This document shows, in pieces, positions 58,751 through 64,000 of a DNA stretch of 64,000 nucleotides (positions are counted from its first letter, which is position 1; each line of letters opens with the position of its first letter). A model generated the notes under the pieces. That model worked only from the letters and a program-made list of their open reading frames with translations, was not told the DNA's origin and made no database searches. This DNA comes from Thuidium tamariscinum (Eukaryota; Streptophyta; Bryopsida; Hypnales; Thuidiaceae): NCBI GenBank assembly GCA_947034885.2, contig OZ019759.1, forward strand, positions 14,758,501-14,822,500, given 5' to 3'. Made by a program: the position numbers and the translations under genes.

Positions 58751-59029
58751 ATTATCAAGACATGGCGGAGCTTTGTACCCATAACACTTACTGAAACATT
58801 GGGGGAATTTTACTCTCAACTGTTAAACACCACGCAAGCCTTGGAATGAAATTAAGTAGAACCAAATTTCTCAGATTCCATTATTAAATCATTCCAAAGT
58901 GAAACCTCCAAATTATTAGTTTTAAATTGGAGAGGATTCCCAAAATTTCACATATTGGAGAATCCCAAAATTCCAAATTTCAACATTAAAAGGGTGGACC
59001 AGTACACCCAAGCGGCCAAACCACCCAGC

Positions 59030-59200
59030 GGGCGGCCAGCACACCCAGGCGGGTTGGGTACCAGAGGGCGGGCCAGGAAGGGAGTCGGGCGCTGGGAGGG
59101 GAGTCGGGGTCGCTGGGAAGGGAGTCAGGCGCTGGAAGGGAGTCGGATCGCTGGAGAGGGGAGTCGGGTCGCTGGAGGGGAGTCGGGGTCTGGTCCAGGG
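59030..59200 (+). repeat. G-rich minisatellite
   Basis: About seven units of 20-25 bp built on GGGAGTCGGGTCGCTGGAG. The G-runs on one strand could form G-quadruplexes. Long open frames across it (58955-59239 plus, 58922-59300 minus) are repeat artefacts. Confidence 0.8.
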
Positions 59201-59659
59201 ACTCAAGTAAGTTTGGAACTCTCCAAAAGTTGGATATAAATTCACACTTATGGTTGGCAGTTGGCACTACATCCTTGCTTTTTGAACAAAAATCCAACAT
59301 TTGGAAGTCACAAAAATTTCATAACTTTCTTCACATTCTAAACTCCATAGCCACCTCTCTCCACAAAAAACTTGTAAAACATACTAAACAAGAAGGAGAG
59401 AGAAGGAGAAGTGGTTAGGAAGATTAAGGTGATGAAATCCGACACGTGAAGCCAATTACGAATAAACAATTGATTTTTGGGGGAATAACACTATAGAAAT
59501 AGATTCTTATTTTTGATGGTTGACCCTTGGGAATAAAAAACTAGTTTCCTTCGGAATATCACTATTACTAATATTCTCGTTCTTTAGGAATGTTCTACAT
59601 TCTTTGGTAGTTAGTCATTAATTAGATTCTTAGAAAGTTTGGATTTTATTGGTTTTGTT

Positions 59660-59880
59660 TTATTAGGCCTAATAAGCCAAAAGGGAAACAAACAAATTGA
59701 CAACCAATTTCTTTAGAATTAACGCAAATTCAAAAATTAATTAGATTTGAAAAGATTTGATGATAGTTTTTGATTAAAATATTCTAATAAGCCAAAAGGG
59801 AAACAAACAAATTGACAACCAATTTCTTTGGGATTAAAATAATTTCAAAAATTAATTGGATTTGAAAAGATTTGAAGGGA
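59660..59880 (+). repeat. Tandem duplication, 119-bp spacing
   Basis: CTAATAAGCCAAAAGGGAAA, CAAACAAATTGACAACC and AATTTCTTT occur at about 59668 and again at about 59787, both followed by AAAAATTAATT and GATTTGAAAAGATTTGA. Inside the LTR-like insertion. Confidence 0.85.
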
Positions 59881-60175
59881 AATTCCATCCATATTAATTT
59901 AATTCAATTGGAATTTAGTGGAATTTTATAATATCAATGGAAAACTAAAATAAAAACAAAGAACAACAAATAGTTAACTAATAGAATTCTGTTGATTTCT
60001 TTAGAATAGGACATTAACCAACTAGGTAGGCTAATTTAATTGTAGTATTTCCTAATTACCGGGAACCTAGGAATTAAAAGAATTACGCAATTGAATTCAC
60101 GCTACATAACCTTTAATTTCTTTTTAATCAGGACAGAATTAATTGACCAACAACGTGAGAATTATTATGGATTAG

Positions 60176-60270
60176 ATGGAGAGCCGGGATGATTTTGATG
60201 GCGAGGTTGTGGGAGAATATTTACACATGATGATGTTTGACGACGGGACCATGGAGATTTACGCAGAAGA
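60176..60270 (+). CDS. Possible short leader exon in the LTR-like insertion
   Basis: ATG at 60176, then about 31 acidic codons (MESRDDFDGEVV...) with codon-like composition, ending at a GAG|GTAAAC donor-like sequence. It could be a leader or capture relic near the 3' end of the insertion. No acceptor partner inside the window was identified, and it may be chance. Confidence 0.25.
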
Positions 60271-61879
60271 GGTAAACCACTCACATTTGATTTTTATTCT
60301 CATTGTTTTACTGTTAAGTTTTTTTTTCCAAATGCTTGGAATTAGATTTAGGCAACATCATTTGATAGAATAGAATAGAATAGGGTCTCGTTGGGTTGAA
60401 TTTTAGAATAGAATAGATAGAATTATAACCACGAAATTAGATCAGAACACTCAAAAGACGTGACTAAAAGAGTTCATTGCTTGGAAGGCTTTCTTTTAAC
60501 ACCCAATTAGAAAGAAAACTCAATTAGATACAGGACCCGTGTGAAAAACTCTTAGCTCGAGGGTGGAGTTAGGAGCGCTCACAATGTGCGATATGCACAC
60601 TATGGTTTAGACATTTATCCAATTGATTCAAATCATACCATTAGGTCGATTGCAAGGTTGTTGCGTGATTTGGAAGGAGCGCCAAAGAATTCATTGTGCA
60701 TGTTATTTTCAATAGAAGACAAGCAATCCACCTTGACAAAGGTACTTTTAGATGGAGAAGTAACTGGCTTGGACTCGCTCCTTCCACCTCCGGATGGAAC
60801 ACTTCCACCTAAACCTCTTCCCCCTGTTTTAATATTACAACAGGACAATTGTTCAGGGGACAACAAGAACCGTTATGTTTTTGGTTTTTGCTCCATGCTT
60901 GTATACAAAGGCATTTTTCGGGAGGTATACATCAACTTCTTCATTGTGGGGCACACTCATGACGACATTGATGCTCTTTTTGATTGATGGAGCTTGAGAT
61001 TGAAGACAAATAACTATCCAACACTTCCTAGGCTTATGAAGTCCTTTATGGATACTGAAAAGCACCCTGTGATTCCTCATCTCATTAAAGAAGTTTCTGA
61101 CTTCAAGGCGTTTGTGCACGAATACCTTGACACAGGTGGGAATTTCTTAGAGGGTCATTCTAGATTCCAACAGTTCAAGTTTTTCAAGGATTCTAATGGA
61201 TGGCCTTTGATGGAATACAAGAATTTGTGTACAGATGATAAGTGGTTGCCCGAGGGTGGCAAGGGAATTAGATTGTGGTCCGAGACTGCACATGGCCTTC
61301 TCAAAGTGCCAACAAATAATCCTCCACCTTCAGTTCTTGAACTGATGAAAGCACTTCAAGACATAAGAAAGGGTTTGAACAATTTTGTTGCTAATTGGAA
61401 GAAGATGACATATGACAATTATACAGGAGAGTTCAGGCGGAAAAATGGCACCTTAGAAGATTATTGGAAAGGTGTTTAAAGGGCTCTGGATGCACCTCTT
61501 CAAGTTCGTGAGTCATTACTTGATGGCTTTTGGCCGGCTTCTAGGATTACCCCTAACAAGACTGATTACATGCAAAAAGATGGCACATTGCATGAGGAAG
61601 ATGTAGAAGATGCACCATTTGTTGGACGTAGACGTGATCGACTAAGTCCTTCATTCCGTGTTAATGTTGATACGCACGAAGGTTTTTTTATTGCAGTGCA
61701 CCTTACTAATGGTGACCCTAAACCATTTTGGCTTGCTAGGGCCATTATGGCTCCAAGTCCAAATCCAGGGCATATGCATATGATCAAAATTCAGTATTGG
61801 ATGCCTGCCTCAAATCGACACATTAAGAGTTGCTGGATGAAACATTGCTCCTTTTTTTGACCAACAATGTTTTGGTTGA

Positions 61880-63400
61880 GTGATCGAGATAGGTAGACAA
61901 GATCGTCATTGCTATAAGTGCTAGTACTAACTGGTGCCCAAATCAGAATGATTTCAAAGGTGGATGCATATGCTCTATCACACTCTGGGATCTCTCCTAA
62001 CTCCAAGAGCCTCTTGTGCACTACAACTGTGTGTTGTCCACCAATGATGTAGTAATTCGTTGTGCTTGTTAGATCTCTCTTATTCTAAGCGGAATCCCCA
62101 AAAAGCAACCCTTATATTGGCACCATTGCCACCGTACGGACCAAGTTTTAGTGGAAGGATGGTGATGTTTCTTAATTCAGAGTTATAGTCCGCCTCAATT
62201 TGAACTTGGTTTAAGATCCCTTCCAACTTAGCACTCTCAATACCTCTGTACGCAATCTTCCCTAGTGGAGCCTTATGCAAATGCTTATAGTATTCACGAA
62301 TTGGTTTACCACCTGCGTCCACTAGAGGTCTCTTCTTCCACTTATACATCACCCCAAAGACCCTCTTGTAAAGCTATTGCATTGCCGTCATCTGCCCTTT
62401 GCTCAGCTTCTTCACTTCTACATCCGTGAAGCCCATGCATCTTTCAATTGTGATAGTCTTTAATATTTTAGCCTTTGTATTACTATCATCCGTGGCATCA
62501 TCCCTTGGTACTCCAACTAGTGCTTTCCATTTGGTTCCCTTTTTTGCCAGTGATGTTGTTGGAGCCGCTACTGCGAGGGTATTATTTGTCACGTTCGCCT
62601 GTTGGTGGTCATTGTCCATGATGTCCCACTAGGTCTTCATTTCTTCAGGAATCCACTCAAATAAGCCAAATCTCGAATACAAGTACCTGTGCAACAAAAT
62701 GGTTGCGAACAAATCTTTATTCAGCAGCTTATAGTCCAAAATTAACCTGAATATTAATTCGCCCTTGGACTTAGCCAACTTCTCCTAAACTACAACAAGA
62801 GCTGTGGAATCATTTAGACCCTATATCTCTAGCACATCTAATCCGGATGATGCTGACTTCTTGTCCATGTACATTAGTGTAGGGATGATGGTCACACACT
62901 TATCTTTTTCCACCTTCCACTCAATGCCCCACATAGTAACATTGTTGCGACACTGGAAAACACCCGCCAGGTGATGGTCTCCTTTGTATCAATAAGGAAG
63001 AACCCATCTGTTGACAAAGGCTACAATCCTTTTAGAGCACTCTGTCATTTTGTAGCTACAAACTCCATATAGGTTTCTACTATCAGGAGATCTCTTGATA
63101 GCACTATCTTTGTTTACATCCCTAATTGGTTTGATGAACAAAGCTCTTTAGCCTACTTATCGGGAGATCTCCGGATGATTTGTGCCCTCAATTCCAATGA
63201 ATGAGGATCATCGGGGGTACTCTCGTTCCACAATAATAGGGGTTTCTTCTTGAGATCATGACACTCGAAGAAAAGCACGTTGGATTGCCCAAAATCTGCG
63301 TTTAATTCCTCCAAAACTGCGTTAGATTCAACAAAAAACGTCATATGGTTTTTGTTAAAAACCATGTTGAAAATACAAATAAACCTATACAAATTTCTCT
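61880..63400 (-). pseudogene. Unrecognised protein, pseudogene E
   Basis: Coding-like minus-strand sequence converging on pseudogene D. From about 63350 it reads NVLFFECHDLKKKPLLLW, shifts frame near 63160, then continues (KRIVAFVNRW, NVTMWGIEWKVEKDKC, FGLFEWIPEEM, IERCMGFTDVEVKKL, YKWKKRPLVDAGGKPI) to about 62080, with TAG or TGA stops near 63000, 62820, 62790, 62633 and 62370. About 430 residues are traceable. I do not recognise the family. There is no palindrome cluster of either type next to it. The density of stops matches the other relics. Confidence 0.5.
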
Positions 63401-63846
63401 AGATGCGCAGTTTATGATTACTTTATAAAAAAAAATGGTTTTCCGGTCATAGGGACCTATACAAATTTCTTTGGATGCGCGCTTTTAGGATAGTTTTTCT
63501 GAGGGAAAAGATTCCGCAATTATAGAGGAATATACTAATTTTTCCAAGTGCATCGTACTCTGAGGCCCATTGAAAAATTAGTACTTCTTCAGCTCTAGGA
63601 TTTAGGGTATACTGTACTATTATAGTAGACATACACAAATCTTTATGTCTGCACTACTCTACCATCCGAATACAAATTTAGAGATTCCTGATAATATCCT
63701 GCAATGCAAAAATACTACGACCCGTTCTACTAACATGTAGTGACCTAAAATTAGGGAAAAAGTTGAAAATACTATAATCACACTCAGTGACAAGATGGAA
63801 TTGAATTGCCACTAAATTTGAGTATTTTCTTAGATGCAAATGGAGT
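63401..63846. other. AT-rich spacer
   Basis: No gene supported. A small unrelated palindrome, TGTACTATTATAGTAGACA, lies near 63612-63632. Confidence 0.35.
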
Positions 63847-64000
63847 ATGGACATGACAAGCTTTGAAGTGTTAGGCACTCACAAGTTGTCCCACAAAGGG
63901 AGGTTTGCCGCAAGCATTGATGAGTCTCCTTCCATCGTGTGCAAATTTGAAGGACACCCCAGTAGCAAGTGGTGTAAATTTAAACTCTTGTGCACAAGCA
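63847..64000 (+). CDS. Partial open frame at the window edge
   Basis: ATG at 63847 opens 51 codons without a stop to the end of the window (MDMTSFEVLGTHKLSHKG and onward, with three Cys). Composition is gene-like, but no domain is recognisable and it is cut by the window edge. Confidence 0.25.
   Translation, partial: MDMTSFEVLGTHKLSHKGRFAASIDESPSIVCKFEGHPSSKWCKFKLLCTS

Larger units (their letters stand above)
56780..60583. mobile_element. Solo-LTR-like insertion (3.8 kb) in pseudogene D
   Basis: Starts TGTGAGCCCTCGAG and ends GCGCTCACA, that is TG...CA, with an exact 5-bp flanking duplication, ATGTG (56775-56779 and 60584-60588). There are no polymerase, integrase or gag reading frames and no second LTR. 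It contains one promoter-like TATA box (58343-58350). Together this fits a long solo LTR left by recombination of a Gypsy- or Copia-type retrotransposon. Against it, 3.8 kb is long for an LTR, and a non-autonomous element with short TGTGAGC/GCTCACA inverted ends is the alternative. Orientation is probably plus, judged by the TATA box. Confidence 0.75.
55409..61857 (+). pseudogene. DUF7869-like transposon-type protein, pseudogene D, split by an LTR insertion
   Basis: Collinear with pseudogene A from end to end: CEGLP near the start, GASLYDHD, CCKKICVQHF, FARCGLCDK, IIHDKMDHSKTASP, AYGHGDV | RYAHYGLDIYP, QQDNCSGDNKNRYVF, FIVGHTHDDIDALF and a C-terminal SPSFRVNVDTHEGFFIAV. All of it is in one frame, with stops at 55499-55501 (Trp in A), 55943-55945, 56333-56335, 60985-60987 (Arg in A) and 61477-61479. 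The 3.8-kb insertion at 56780-60583 splits the Val codon neighbourhood; excising it with one copy of the 5-bp duplication restores GHGDVRYAHYG exactly. The start at 55409 was chosen because it follows an acceptor-like TTTGTAG and gives the N-terminus that matches A. Confidence 0.87.

Noticed and set aside
58922..59300. Open frames on both strands around the G-rich minisatellite
   Set aside because: Repeat-driven, Pro/Ser/Arg-rich translations without any domain.

Overview
The window looks like nuclear DNA of a land plant or close streptophyte. It is AT-rich and gene-poor, with GT-AG introns, small terminal-inverted-repeat elements with clean target duplications, a CACTA-type and a hAT-type MITE, a solo-LTR-like insertion, satellite-like arrays, and decayed genes of eukaryotic mobile-element families (hAT, DUF7869-like). 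I cannot name the species. From memory, large DUF7869-like and ParB/methylase-like families are typical of spore-bearing plants rather than flowering plants, but that is an impression and not a search result. No intact host gene is evident. Every long coding region I can assign is a pseudogene.

Layout. 0-5 kb: AT-rich DNA with two MITEs and a SINE-like stretch. 5.4-8.2 kb (-): DUF7869-like pseudogene A, preceded by a cluster of about 20-25 bp palindromes (8.25-8.95 kb). 9-19.7 kb: spacer with a satellite of about 172 bp period, a second array of the same period but different sequence, inverted copies of the first array, a 736-bp near-palindrome bounded by TTAA, and a hAT MITE. 19.7-27.0 kb (+): palindrome cluster, then a ParB-like/degenerate DNA-methylase pseudogene (B1), then an FCP1/HAD-like phosphatase pseudogene (B2). 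27.2-27.6 kb: long inverted duplication. 28.2-35.6 kb (+): BED/coiled-coil/RING pseudogene, hAT transposase pseudogene and a third decayed ORF. 36.3-42.3 kb (-): a second FCP1-like (C2) and methylase-like (C1) pair followed by its own palindrome cluster. 42.3-54.6 kb: spacer with a minisatellite, a 345-bp hairpin array, a CACTA MITE and another 172-bp-period satellite split by a MITE. 54.6-61.9 kb (+): palindrome cluster, then DUF7869-like pseudogene D, split by a 3.8-kb solo-LTR-like insertion. 61.9-63.4 kb (-): unrecognised pseudogene E.

The main observation is that the window holds two mirror-image copies of one arrangement. Each is a DUF7869 gene and a ParB/methylase + FCP1 gene block transcribed outward, away from a spacer of 11-12 kb. 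Palindrome clusters sit at both inner flanks and satellite arrays with a period near 172 bp (or 2 x 172) lie in the spacer. Unit 1 (5.4-27.0 kb) uses palindromes built on TTCAGCTC...GAGCTGAA next to both gene types. Unit 2 (36.3-61.9 kb, inverted relative to unit 1) uses TTATCNTCGA...TCGANGATAA next to both gene types. Without the LTR insertion the two units are about 21.6 and 21.8 kb long. I infer a large, undescribed multigene mobile or selfish element whose copies carry copy-specific palindromic sites, many of them inside introns. The sequence shows the layout, but mobility and the function of the sites are inference.
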